DNA of 64,000 nucleotides from Puerhibacterium puerhi (GTDB lineage Bacteria > Actinomycetota > Actinomycetes > Actinomycetales > Cellulomonadaceae), in assembly GCF_009846865.1 (NCBI RefSeq), contig NZ_WUWN01000007.1:1-64000 (forward strand), in the 5' to 3' direction. Within the stretch, counting starts at the first letter, position 1. Each line of letters opens with the position of its first letter. Shown here piece by piece: positions 8,403-16,595 of this stretch. The notes beneath the pieces are model-generated. The model saw nothing but the letters and a program-made list of their open reading frames with translations. It was not told where the DNA came from and made no database searches. The position numbers and the translations under genes are program-made.

Positions 8403-8465
8403 GAGAGGTACGGCGCGCCCCGGCCCCGGGGCGCCGCCCGGTACACGAAGGGTCATCGCACGAAC

Positions 8466-8948
8466 GTGGAACTGAGCCGACTGTCCGACGTCCTGTGGGC
8501 GCAGAGGCACCTGCTCGAGCTGCTGCTGTTCAAGCTCGAGCAGGAGCAGCTCGTGCTCACCTCGGGGCGCACGCGATGGCTCGCCCAGGCGTCCCGCGAG
8601 GTGGCGAACGTCATCGACGCCGTGCGCGACACCGAGGTGGGTCGGGCCGCCGAGGCCGAGGCCGCCGCACGCTCGCTCGACCTGCCCGACGGCAGCTCGC
8701 TGGCGCAGATCGCCGACGCCGCGCCGGCCCCGTGGGACGAGCTGCTGCGCGCGCACCGCGCCGCGCTCGCCGGCCTGGCCGCCGAGATCCGCGAGGTCAC
8801 CGAGAACAACCGCGAGCTGCTGGCGACGTCGTACCAGGCCACGCGCGAGACGCTCGCGACGCTGGAGAGCGACGCCGCGACCTACTCCCCCGACGGGCGC
8901 ACCACGCCCGGGGACCGCAGCGGCCAGATCATCGACCGGTCGCTGTGA
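8466..8948 (+). CDS. flgN: FlgN-type flagellar chaperone
   Basis: A 160-residue, almost entirely helical protein starting at GTG 8466. The opening (SDVLWAQRHLLELLLFKLEQEQLVL) matches the FlgN family, which chaperones the hook-filament junction proteins FlgK and FlgL. The next two genes encode those clients, which strengthens the call. It is the first gene of the plus-strand flagellar operon, 55 bases before flgK. Confidence 0.88.
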   Translation: MELSRLSDVLWAQRHLLELLLFKLEQEQLVLTSGRTRWLAQASREVANVIDAVRDTEVGRAAEAEAAARSLDLPDGSSLAQIADAAPAPWDELLRAHRAALAGLAAEIREVTENNRELLATSYQATRETLATLESDAATYSPDGRTTPGDRSGQIIDRSL

Positions 8949-9003
8949 CGGCCCCGAGCACGATCCCCGCACCGACCCCCACGCACCGACCGAGGAGCAC
9001 CTC

Positions 9004-10431
9004 ATGAGCACCTTCTCCGGGCTGAGCACGGCGCTGAGCTCGCTGATCGCCCAGCGGCAGGCGCTCGAGGTCGCCGGGCAGAACGTGGCGAACGCGAAGA
9101 CCGCGGGCTACACGCGCCAGCGCGCCGAGCTCGGGGCCGTGGCCGGCGCCGGCATGCCGGCCGTCTTCTCCACCTCGGACGTGTCCACCGGCGGCGTGCG
9201 GGTCGACAACGTCGCACGCCTGGGCGACGTCTTCCTCGACGCCCGCCTGCGCACCACCACGGCGTCGGCGTCCTCGCTCGGGGTCATCGCCGACGCCGCG
9301 GCCGAGCTCGAGAAGACCCTCGGCGAGCCCAGCGACACCGGGCTGTCGGCACAGCTGGACACCCTGTGGTCGGCGTGGAACGACCTCGCCGCGACGCCGG
9401 ACAAGGAGGCCGCGCGCGCCGTCGTGCTCGAGGCCACCACCGCCGTCGTCGACCGCCTCGCCACCCTGCGCACCGAGACGGCCACGCAGTGGGGCGCGAG
9501 CCGCGACAAGCTCACCGCCCTCGTGGACCAGGTGAACGCGTCGGCGGCCTCCGTCGCCGACCTCAACGAGCAGATCCGCGCGATCACCGCCTCGGGCGGC
9601 ACCGCCAACGAGCTCATGGACGCCCGCGACGCCCTGGCCGTCCAGCTCTCCGGGCTGGCCGGCGCCACGGTGCAGACCCGCGCGGACGGCCAGGTGGACG
9701 TGCTCGTCGGCGGCACCCCCCTCGTGAGCGGCGCCACGGCGCGCTCGCTCACCGTCGCGGGGTCGACGCAGCTCGACGAGGCCACCGCCCCCGGCGGCGC
9801 GCAGGCCGTGCACGTCGAGTGGGCGCACCGCCCCGGCGTCCCCGCCGGTGTGGACGGCGGCCAGGTCGCGGGCCTGCTCACGGTCCTCGCCCCGGCGGAG
9901 TCCGGCGGCCTGTACGCCGACGTCGCGGCGTCCTACGACGAGTTCGCCACGGACCTGGCCACCCGGGTCAACGCGATCCACACCACCGGGCGCACGCCCG
10001 ACGGCGCCGCGGGCGGTCCGCTGTTCACGTTCGAGGCGGGCATGTCGGCCGCGCTCGGTCTGCGCGTCGCCGTCACGGATCCCGCCGGGCTCGCCACGGC
10101 GGGAAGCGGCGAGGGAGCCCTCGGCGGCTCGGTCGCCGCCGAGATCGCCGCGCTCGCCGACGCCGCCGACGGCCCGAGCTCCGCGTGGACCGCGATCGTC
10201 GTCGACCTGGGCGTGCGCACCGCCAGCGCCGGCGCCCGGGCCGACGTCGCCGAGGCCGTGCGGGCGTCGGCCGACGCCCGCCGCACCGCGCAGATCAGCG
10301 TCGACACCGACGAGGAGACCATCAACATGCTCGCCTTCCAGCGGGCCTACGAGGGCGCGGCCCGCGTGTTGACCGCTGTCGACGAGATGCTCGACACGCT
10401 CATCAACCGTACCGGCGTGGTCGGGAGGTAA
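9004..10431 (+). CDS. flgK: Flagellar hook-associated protein 1 FlgK
   Basis: A 475-residue hook-filament junction protein. The N-terminal rod-like signature (QALEVAGQNVANAKTAGYTRQRAEL) and C-terminal signature (DEETINMLAFQRAYEGAARVLTAVDEMLDTLI) are both intact, with a central helical domain (LNEQIRAITASGGTANELMDARD) typical of FlgK. It stops three bases before flgL, so the two are co-translated. Confidence 0.96.
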   Translation: MSTFSGLSTALSSLIAQRQALEVAGQNVANAKTAGYTRQRAELGAVAGAGMPAVFSTSDVSTGGVRVDNVARLGDVFLDARLRTTTASASSLGVIADAAAELEKTLGEPSDTGLSAQLDTLWSAWNDLAATPDKEAARAVVLEATTAVVDRLATLRTETATQWGASRDKLTALVDQVNASAASVADLNEQIRAITASGGTANELMDARDALAVQLSGLAGATVQTRADGQVDVLVGGTPLVSGATARSLTVAGSTQLDEATAPGGAQAVHVEWAHRPGVPAGVDGGQVAGLLTVLAPAESGGLYADVAASYDEFATDLATRVNAIHTTGRTPDGAAGGPLFTFEAGMSAALGLRVAVTDPAGLATAGSGEGALGGSVAAEIAALADAADGPSSAWTAIVVDLGVRTASAGARADVAEAVRASADARRTAQISVDTDEETINMLAFQRAYEGAARVLTAVDEMLDTLINRTGVVGR

Positions 10432-10434
10432 CCC

Positions 10435-11325
10435 ATGATCGGACGCATCACCCACCAGTCGATCCAGCAGCAGTCGCTGGCGAACCTGCAGCGCAACCTG
10501 TCGGCGATGAGCGCGCTGCAGAGCCAGCTGTCGTCCGGCAAGCGCGTCACCGTCCCGTCCGACGACCCGGCCGTGGCCAACGACATGCTCCGCCTGCGCG
10601 GCGAGCAGGCCGCGCTGAACCGCCAGCAGCGCAGCATCGCCGACGCCGACGCGTGGCTGTCCACCGTGGACAACGCCCTGGCCGCCACGCTGTCCGGCCT
10701 CCGTGACGCCCGCGACACCCTGGTGCAGGCCGGCAACGGCGCGATGAGCCAGGACGCGCGCAACGCGCTCGCCGCCCAGCTCGAGGGCGTGCGCGAGGCG
10801 CTGCTCGACCAGGCCAACACGGCGTACATCGGACGCCAGGTCTTCGCCGGCACCTCCGCCGAGCCCGCGTTCGACCGCACCACGTACGCCTTCAGCGGCA
10901 CCGTGGCCGGCACCACGCCTCCGGTCGAGCGGCAGATCAGCGCCGACGGCAGCGTCCGCGTCGACTCCGACGGTGCAGCCGTCTTCGGCGTCGGCGACGA
11001 CTCCGTGTTCGCGCTGCTGGACCGCGCGGCGGCGTCGCTGCGGGCCGGCGAGGACGTGGCAGATCACCTCGGAGAGCTCGACGCCCGCATGACGGCGGTG
11101 ACCACCGAGGTGTCCTCGGTCGGCGCCCGGCATGCCCGGGTGCTCGAGGCGAAGGACGCGGTCGCCGACGACCAGGTCGCGCTCAAGGCACGGCTGTCTG
11201 CCGTCGAGGACGTCGACCTGGCCGAGGCGATCCTCGACCTGCAGATGCAGGAGGTCGCCTACCAGGGAGCGCTCAGCGCCACGGCGCGGGTGCTCCAGCC
11301 GACCCTGCTGGACTTCCTGCGATGA
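10435..11325 (+). CDS. flgL: Flagellar hook-associated protein 3 FlgL
   Basis: A 296-residue junction protein related to flagellin. The N-terminus (ITHQSIQQQSLANLQRNLSAMSALQSQLSSGKRVTVPSDDPA) is diagnostic, and the C-terminus (VDLAEAILDLQMQEVAYQGALSATARVLQPTLLDFL) has the flagellin-like coiled-coil. Its stop overlaps the fliW start (ATGA). Confidence 0.95.
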   Translation: MIGRITHQSIQQQSLANLQRNLSAMSALQSQLSSGKRVTVPSDDPAVANDMLRLRGEQAALNRQQRSIADADAWLSTVDNALAATLSGLRDARDTLVQAGNGAMSQDARNALAAQLEGVREALLDQANTAYIGRQVFAGTSAEPAFDRTTYAFSGTVAGTTPPVERQISADGSVRVDSDGAAVFGVGDDSVFALLDRAAASLRAGEDVADHLGELDARMTAVTTEVSSVGARHARVLEAKDAVADDQVALKARLSAVEDVDLAEAILDLQMQEVAYQGALSATARVLQPTLLDFLR

Positions 11326-11750
11326 GCGGCGTGGCGATGGACGCGACGCCGGACGTGGCGGCGGAGGGCCCGGCCCTGCCGGCGCGGGTGGCGGTCGTCG
11401 AGCCGCTGCCCGGCCTGGGCGGTCGCACCGCGTACACGCTCGAGCCGCTGGCCGACGCCGTCGGCGTGCTGGTGCTGCGCAGCGACGACGCCGCGGTGCG
11501 GCTGTTCCTCGCCGACCCGGCCGCGTTCTTCCCGGAGTACTCCCCCGCGCTGCCGGACGGCCTGCCCGCGCGCCTCGGCGCCGCGTCGGCCGACGAGCTG
11601 CTCGTGCTCGTGGTGGTGCACCCCGCCGACGACGGCCGCGGCGTGCCGACCGCGAACCTGCTGGCGCCGCTCGTGGTGGCCCCGGCGACGGGCCGGGCGG
11701 TGCAGGTGGTGCTCGAGGCGGACCTGCCGCTGCGCGCCCCCCTGGCCTGA
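11322..11750 (+). CDS. fliW: Flagellar assembly factor FliW
   Basis: A 142-residue protein of the FliW family, which binds flagellin and in other bacteria antagonises the translational regulator CsrA. Recognisable parts are LGGRTAYTLEPLADAVGVLVLRS and the PTANLLAPLVV segment conserved in the family. The ATG overlaps the flgL stop. No csrA gene follows, unlike the frequent fliW-csrA pair; the next feature is a palindromic repeat. Confidence 0.9.
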   Translation: MSGVAMDATPDVAAEGPALPARVAVVEPLPGLGGRTAYTLEPLADAVGVLVLRSDDAAVRLFLADPAAFFPEYSPALPDGLPARLGAASADELLVLVVVHPADDGRGVPTANLLAPLVVAPATGRAVQVVLEADLPLRAPLA

Positions 11751-11768
11751 CGCCCGCCCAACTGCCGT

Positions 11769-11826
11769 TCCGGGTCCCTGGCGGGCCGAGACAGAGCCCT
11801 CTGTCTCGGACCGCCAGGGACCCGGA
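11769..11826. repeat. Palindromic element copy A (after fliW)
   Basis: A 58-bp inverted repeat starting 19 bases after the fliW stop. The arms are GGGTCCCTGGCGG-type with one mismatch, and the centre is AGACAGAG-CC-CTCTGTCT. The same sequence recurs at four other gene ends in this window. It could act as a terminator, mRNA 3' end stabiliser or REP-like element. Confidence 0.85.
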
Positions 11827-11918
11827 CTCGTCCTCGGCGCGCCCGGCGGAGGGTGCGGGCTCGGCGGTGCTGTGGATATCCCGCACGGGCGGGGGCTGCG
11901 GTGGTGTTGCCTCGGGGC

Positions 11919-12944
11919 ATGCAGTCGCCCCGGCCGCTGCCGCCCGCCGTCCTGGAGCTCGCCCGCCGCCAGGCGGGCCTCGTCACGGCGTCGCAGCTCG
12001 CCACCGCCGGCCTCGACCGCCGCCGCGTGCACGAGAAGGTCGCGCAGCGGCTGCTGGTGCGCGTCTGCCGCGGGGTGTACGACGTCGAGCCGACACCGCC
12101 GTCGCTGCGCACCGTGGCGTGGGCGCGACAGCGCGGCTGGCCCTGCCCCACCGACGTCCTCGCGGCGGGACGGCGTCGTGCCGCCGTCCTGGCGCTGCTG
12201 GCGCACGGCCCGCTCGCGGTGGCGTCCGGCCTGGCGGCGCTCACCCTGCACGGCGTCGAGGGCATCCCGCTCGCCTACCGCGCCGAGGTCGTGATCCGGA
12301 CGTCGGCGCCGCGGGCGCCCGGCCGTGCGGGACGCGTCCGGCGCTTCCGCGGCACGGGGTGGACGACGACGCCGGACGGGTGGGCAGTGGCGCCGCTGCC
12401 CGAGGCGCTGGCGCAGGCGGTGCTCGCGCTCAGCCGCCACCCGCGCGGGCGCGACCACGCCGTCGCGATCATGGACGACGTGCTGCACCGCGGCCTGCTC
12501 ACGCCGTCCGGGCTGCGGAAGGCGCGACGTCTCACGTGGCACCGCCCGGGCGCGCAGGCCGCGCAGCCCTGGTGGGACCTCGTGGACGCGCGGGCCGAGT
12601 CCCCGGCCGAGACGTGGGCGCGGCTGTCCTGCGCGGACGCCGGGGTCGCGCCCGACGTGCTGCAGCTCGACCGGCTCGACAGCTCGGGTCGGTTCATCGG
12701 CCGCGTCGACATGGCGTGGCAGCTGGAGGACGGCACGTGGCTGCTCGTGGAGATCGACGGGCAGGACGTTCACGGCCGGCCGGGTGCGCTCGTGCACGAC
12801 GCCGAGCGGCAGAACCGCCTCCTGACCGCCGGCGACGTGCTGCTCCGGTTCAGCGGCTCGGCGGCCTGGCGCGGCGAGGTGGCGGCCGGTGTCGCTCAGG
12901 TGCTGCGCCGCCGTGGCCGGCGCCCACCGGCCACCCGCCGCTGA
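11919..12944 (+). CDS. AbiEi-like antitoxin N-terminal domain fused to an endonuclease-like domain; orphan
   Basis: A 341-residue protein starting at ATG 11919. The first ~70 residues form the AbiEi-type winged helix (ARRQAGLVTASQLATAGLDRRRVHEKVAQRLLVRVCRGVY), seen in type IV toxin-antitoxin antitoxins. The C-terminal part has a VSR/DUF559-like pattern (IGRVDMAWQLEDGTWLLVEIDGQDVHGRP ... AERQNRLLTAGDVLLRF), a PD-(D/E)XK-like arrangement. No AbiEii toxin gene is adjacent. Such fusions are common lone genes in actinobacteria and their role is not established. Palindromic elements A and B lie directly on either side. Confidence 0.75.
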   Translation: MQSPRPLPPAVLELARRQAGLVTASQLATAGLDRRRVHEKVAQRLLVRVCRGVYDVEPTPPSLRTVAWARQRGWPCPTDVLAAGRRRAAVLALLAHGPLAVASGLAALTLHGVEGIPLAYRAEVVIRTSAPRAPGRAGRVRRFRGTGWTTTPDGWAVAPLPEALAQAVLALSRHPRGRDHAVAIMDDVLHRGLLTPSGLRKARRLTWHRPGAQAAQPWWDLVDARAESPAETWARLSCADAGVAPDVLQLDRLDSSGRFIGRVDMAWQLEDGTWLLVEIDGQDVHGRPGALVHDAERQNRLLTAGDVLLRFSGSAAWRGEVAAGVAQVLRRRGRRPPATRR

Positions 12945-13268
12945 CCGCGCCGCCCGACGCACCACCGTCACGAGGCCCGCTCGCCGTTGCGGGTCCCTGG
13001 CGGTCCGAGACAGAGGGGTCTGTCTCGGACCGCCAGGGACCCGGAACGGTGGGGAGGGTGGCGGGGGCGGTCACTCCGGGGGAGCGGGGTGCCGGTGACC
13101 TCGTGCAGCCGGGTCAGCAGCGCGGGTGGGGGGCCCTGGTCGAACCTCCCACCCCGCCGCGCGACCACCTAGAGTCGCGCTGGCGCCTCGCCCCGGGCTC
13201 GCCCGTGTCGACCCTGGGCGCCCCCCGTGCGGCGGGCGCCGCACCGCACCACTACCCCGGGAGAACCT
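12945..13268. other. 324-bp intergenic region with palindrome B and the leader of the dehydrogenase gene
   Basis: Palindromic element B occupies 12985-13048. A TAGAGT hexamer at 13170-13175 is a possible -10 box about 95 bases before the dehydrogenase start; I could not find a convincing -35. I see no gene here. Confidence 0.4.
12985..13048. repeat. Palindromic element copy B
   Basis: A 64-bp inverted repeat with 30-base arms differing at one base and a GGGG loop, 41 bases after the AbiEi-like gene. Its inner part is the reverse complement of copy C, so the element occurs in both orientations. Confidence 0.88.
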
Positions 13269-14309
13269 GTGCTCAAGGTCAACGCCTATGCCGCGCCGTC
13301 GGCGACCGAGCCGCTCGAGCCCATCACCATCGAGCGCCGCGACGTCGGCCCCACGGACGTGCTCATCGCCATCCGCTACGCGGGCGTCTGCCACTCCGAC
13401 ATCCACACCGTCCGCGGCGAGTGGGGGCCCATCACCTATCCGCAGGTGGTCGGGCACGAGATCGTCGGCGAGGTCGTCGAGGTCGGCGCCGAGGTCACCA
13501 AGCACGCGGTCGGCGACCGCGTCGGCGTCGGCTGCATGGTCGACTCGTGCCGCGAGTGCGAGAACTGCAAGGCCGGCATGGAGAACTACTGCCTCAAGGG
13601 CAACACGCAGACCTACGCGTCCGTCGACCGCGACGGCACCATCACCCAGGGCGGCTACTCGACCCACGTGGTGGTCGACGAGGACTTCGTGCTGCGCGTG
13701 CCGGAGTCGATCCCCTACGAGGCCGCCGCTCCGCTGCTGTGCGCCGGCATCACCACCTACTCCCCGCTCGCCCGGTGGAACGCCGGCCCGGGCAAGCAGG
13801 TCGCGGTGGTCGGCATGGGCGGCCTCGGCCACATGGCCGTCAAGATCGCCGCGACGATGGGCGCCGAGGTCACCGTGCTGTCGCGCACGCTCGCCAAGCG
13901 GGAGGACGCGCTGGCCTTCGGCGCCACGGCGCACCTCTCGACCGCCGACGACGCGACGTTCGAGGCGCTGGCCGACCGGTTCGACCTCATCGTCAACACC
14001 GTCAGCGCCCCGCTCGAGCTGGACCGCTACCTGTCGCTCCTGCGCCTGGACGGCACGATGGTCAACGTCGGCGCCCCGCCGCAGCCCCTGCCGCTGCACG
14101 TGTTCACGCTGTTCAACAACCGTCGGTCGTTCGCCGGCTCGAGCATCGGCTCGATCGCCGAGACGCAGGAGATGCTCGACTTCTGCGCCGAGCACGGCAT
14201 CGCCCCGGAGGTCGAGCTGATCTCCGCCGACAAGATCAACGACGCCTACGAGCGCGTGCTCTCCAGCGACGTGCGCTACCGCTTCGTCATCGACACCGCG
14301 ACGCTCTGA
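13269..14309 (+). CDS. Zinc-dependent NAD(P) alcohol dehydrogenase (YahK/cinnamyl alcohol dehydrogenase type)
   Basis: A 346-residue medium-chain dehydrogenase that interconverts alcohols and aldehydes. The catalytic zinc ligands lie in GVCHSD and GHE; four structural-zinc cysteines are in [15 protein letters not shown]. The Rossmann motif is [13 protein letters not shown]. The pattern best fits the broad-range aldehyde reductase YahK/AdhC group. I chose the GTG at 13269, which has GGGAG seven bases upstream, over an upstream non-conserved extension. The physiological substrate cannot be read from sequence. Confidence 0.9.
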   Translation: MLKVNAYAAPSATEPLEPITIERRDVGPTDVLIAIRYAGVCHSDIHTVRGEWGPITYPQVVGHEIVGEVVEVGAEVTKHAVGDRVGVGCMVDSCRECENCKAGMENYCLKGNTQTYASVDRDGTITQGGYSTHVVVDEDFVLRVPESIPYEAAAPLLCAGITTYSPLARWNAGPGKQVAVVGMGGLGHMAVKIAATMGAEVTVLSRTLAKREDALAFGATAHLSTADDATFEALADRFDLIVNTVSAPLELDRYLSLLRLDGTMVNVGAPPQPLPLHVFTLFNNRRSFAGSSIGSIAETQEMLDFCAEHGIAPEVELISADKINDAYERVLSSDVRYRFVIDTATL

Positions 14310-14338
14310 GTCGCGGCCTCACCCACCCTCCAGACGAA

Positions 14339-14396
14339 TCCGGGTCCCTGGCGGTCCGAGACAGACCCCTCTGTCTCGGACCGCCAGGGACCCGGA
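14339..14396. repeat. Palindromic element copy C (perfect, between convergent genes)
   Basis: A perfect 58-bp palindrome: 27-base arms around a CCCC loop. It sits 30 bases after the dehydrogenase stop and 40 bases from the stop of the convergent MFS gene, the ideal place for a bidirectional terminator. Confidence 0.9.
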
Positions 14397-14435
14397 ACTG
14401 CATGCGCGGGGCAGCGGCCGGCCGGCGACGGCGCG

Positions 14436-15779
14436 TCAGGCGACCGTCGTGAGCTTCTGCGCGTCGTCCCGCGCCAGCTCGGCGCGGACCTCCTCGCGGG
14501 CGGCGGCCACCGGCGTCTGCCGGTCGAGGTAGACGACCTCCAGGTGCGGGCGCTGGCGCACCCGGTAGCGCACCTGCAGGTGCCAGCGGCGGATCGCCCA
14601 CACCGACGCCGCGGCGCACACCAGGAACGTGGCGATCGAGCCGATGAGGATCGACCACCGCGGGCCGAACGCCTCGCCGACCCACCCGACGATCGGCGAG
14701 CCGATCGGCGTCGCGCCCTGGAACACCATCATGTAGAGCGCCATGACCCGCCCGCGCATCACCGGGTCGGTGGACATCTGCAGCGTCGTGTTGGCCGCGG
14801 TCATCATGGTCAGCGACGCGAGGCCCACCGGGATGCACAGCAGCATGTACGAGTAGTAGCTGGGCATCAGCGCGTTGGCGGCCGTGGCGAGCGCGAACGC
14901 GAAGCCGGCGCCGAGCACCAGGCGCACGCGCGGCCGGTCGCGCCGGGCCGCCAGCAGCGCGCCGGTCAGCGAGCCGATCGCCAGCACGGAGCCGAGGACG
15001 CCGTACTCCCCCGCGCCCTTGCCGAACTCGACGCGCGCCATCATCGCGCTGGTGAGCTGGAAGTTGAGGCCGAACGTCGAGACGACGGCCATGACCACCA
15101 TGATCACGACGATGTCGGAGCGCCCGCGCACGTAGCGCACGGCCTCGCGGATCTGCCCCTTGGCCCGCGGGGCGGACGGCAGCACCCGCAGCTCGCGCAC
15201 GCGCATGCACGACAGCGCGGCGATCGTGGCGGCGAAGGTCACGCCGTTGATGACGAACACCCAGCCGGCGCCCACGGCGGCGATGAGCAGGCCGGCCACG
15301 CCCGGCCCGATCAGCCGCGCCGCGTTGAACGACGCCGAGTTGAGCCCGACGGCGTTGGAGAGGCGGTCGGCGGGGACCATCTCCGCCACGAACGTCTGAC
15401 GCACGGGGCCGTCCAGCGCGGACACCACGCCCAGGGCCAGGGCGAGCCCGTAGACGTGCCACAGCTCCACGGCCCCCGACAGGGTCAGGGCGCCGAGGAC
15501 GAGCGCCAGCACGCCCATGCCGCCCTGCGTGGCCATGAGCAGCCTGCGGCGCGGCAGGCGGTCGGCGAGCACGCCGGCCCACGGCGACAGCAGCAGGAAC
15601 GGCAGGAACTGCAGCGCGGTCACGAACCCGACGGCGGTGCCGGAGTTGTGCGTCAGATCGGTCAGGACGATCCAGTCCTGGCCGATGCGCTGCATCCACG
15701 TGCCGATGTTGGCGACGAGGGCGGCGGCGAACCAGATGCGGTAGTTGACGTATCGGAGTGAGGAGAAGGTTGCGCTCAT
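14436..15779 (-). CDS. MFS transporter (DHA3/enterobactin-exporter-like)
   Basis: A 447-residue polytopic membrane protein of the major facilitator superfamily. The N-terminus (SLRYVNYRIWFAAALVANIGTWMQRIGQDWIVLTDLT) and motif A-like loop (WAGVLADRLPRRRLLMATQ) match the MFS_3/DHA3 exporters. The C-terminal ~45 residues form a cytoplasmic tail. It lies just downstream of and co-oriented with a marR gene, so it is likely a drug or metabolite efflux pump under MarR control. The substrate is unknown. Confidence 0.9.
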   Translation of the reverse strand: MSATFSSLRYVNYRIWFAAALVANIGTWMQRIGQDWIVLTDLTHNSGTAVGFVTALQFLPFLLLSPWAGVLADRLPRRRLLMATQGGMGVLALVLGALTLSGAVELWHVYGLALALGVVSALDGPVRQTFVAEMVPADRLSNAVGLNSASFNAARLIGPGVAGLLIAAVGAGWVFVINGVTFAATIAALSCMRVRELRVLPSAPRAKGQIREAVRYVRGRSDIVVIMVVMAVVSTFGLNFQLTSAMMARVEFGKGAGEYGVLGSVLAIGSLTGALLAARRDRPRVRLVLGAGFAFALATAANALMPSYYSYMLLCIPVGLASLTMMTAANTTLQMSTDPVMRGRVMALYMMVFQGATPIGSPIVGWVGEAFGPRWSILIGSIATFLVCAAASVWAIRRWHLQVRYRVRQRPHLEVVYLDRQTPVAAAREEVRAELARDDAQKLTTVA

Positions 15780-15845
15780 CGAGTGACGGTCAGCTCGTTC
15801 CTTGGGGGTGTCGGTGGACAGGGACGTGGGCAGCGGCCGGGCGCG

Positions 15846-16307
15846 CTACCGGCTCGAGGCGATCTGCGACAGCAGGTCGGACGCGCGCGCCAGGACCTCG
15901 CGCTCCTCGGCGGTCAGGGCGGCCAGCTGCTGGGCGAGCCAGGCGTCGCGGCGGCGCCGGGTCTCGACGACCTCGCGGCGGCCGTCGTCGGTCAGGCGGA
16001 CGACGACCTGCCGGCGGTCGGTGGGGTGCTCGGCCTTCACGACGAGCCCGAGCTCGGCGAGCCCGTTGACGGTGCGGGTCATCGACGGCGGCTTGATGTG
16101 CTCGTGCGCCGCGAGGGCGCCGGGCGACATGTCGCCGTTGCGGAACAGCGCCGTCAGGACGCCGAACTGGCCGACCGACAGGTCGGCCTCCCCGCGCTGG
16201 GCGCGCAGCCGGCGGGTGACGCGCGACAGCGAGACGCGCAGCTCGCTGCCGAGGGCCGCCGGGCTCGTCCGCGCCCGCGACACGGGGCGGGTGGCAGAGG
16301 CAAGCAT
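15846..16307 (-). CDS. MarR-family transcriptional regulator
   Basis: A 153-residue winged-helix repressor. The DNA-binding region is GDMSPGALAAHEHIKPPSMTRTVNGLAELGLV, with the wing DRRQVVVRLTDDGR. It precedes the MFS gene in the same direction. A TAGGCT -10-like box ends six bases before the ATG, so transcription probably begins at the start codon (leaderless). A palindrome immediately upstream overlaps the promoter, consistent with autorepression. Confidence 0.92.
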   Translation of the reverse strand: MLASATRPVSRARTSPAALGSELRVSLSRVTRRLRAQRGEADLSVGQFGVLTALFRNGDMSPGALAAHEHIKPPSMTRTVNGLAELGLVVKAEHPTDRRQVVVRLTDDGRREVVETRRRRDAWLAQQLAALTAEEREVLARASDLLSQIASSR

Positions 16308-16321
16308 GTTCTTAGCCTAGG

Positions 16322-16340
16322 TCATTAGCACAGGTAATGA
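16322..16340. promoter_or_regulatory. Likely MarR operator
   Basis: TCATTA-N7-TAATGA, a perfect AT-rich palindrome in a very GC-rich setting, lies 15 bases before the marR start and just upstream of its -10-like box. Site form and position are typical of MarR autoregulation. Confidence 0.7.
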
Positions 16341-16462
16341 CAGGGGGTAACGGGTCACACCCGTGGCCAGGAAAGACGTGCTCAAGAGGGGGCGCGAGGT
16401 GCGTCAAGGAGTGGCATGGTGCGTCAGGCGGGCGCAAAGCGTGCCGGCCCGAGACGCACGAA

Positions 16463-16488
16463 GCCGGCGGCACGCGAGTGCCGCCGGC
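16463..16488 (-). terminator. Hairpin with GCGA tetraloop downstream of the sortase gene
   Basis: A perfect 11-bp stem (GCCGGCGGCAC / GTGCCGCCGGC) closes a 4-base loop. It is the second of two strong hairpins between the sortase stop and marR and probably ends transcription of the pilus operon. Confidence 0.6.
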
Positions 16489-16491
16489 GAG

Positions 16492-16540
16492 GTCGTGCGG
16501 GCGCCGAAAGGGTGTGTGGGGTACCCGACGCCCGCACGAC
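16492..16540 (-). terminator. Pilus-locus hairpin with GGGTGTGTGGGG core, copy 1
   Basis: A perfect 12-bp stem (GTCGTGCGGGCG / CGCCCGCACGAC) encloses a core containing GGGTGTGTGGGG. It begins 55 bases after the sortase stop. Related hairpins follow the tip adhesin gene and the EamA gene. Confidence 0.65.
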
Positions 16541-16595
16541 AACGACCTAGACGGGCGATCACGGGAACTATGACGCGACCTGAGAGTGGCCTGCG

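Larger units (their letters stand above)
8071..8465. other. 395-bp divergent regulatory region between the sigma gene and flgN
   Basis: No gene is supported here. It contains the tandem 15-bp repeat at 8188-8220 and a flagellar-type promoter for flgN (8375-8402). GC falls locally around 8270-8330, as expected for a promoter-bearing region. Confidence 0.6.

Noticed and set aside
8929-11886. 985-codon minus-strand frame across flgK-flgL-fliW
   Set aside because: Antisense shadow of three well-conserved genes; no protein family resembles it.
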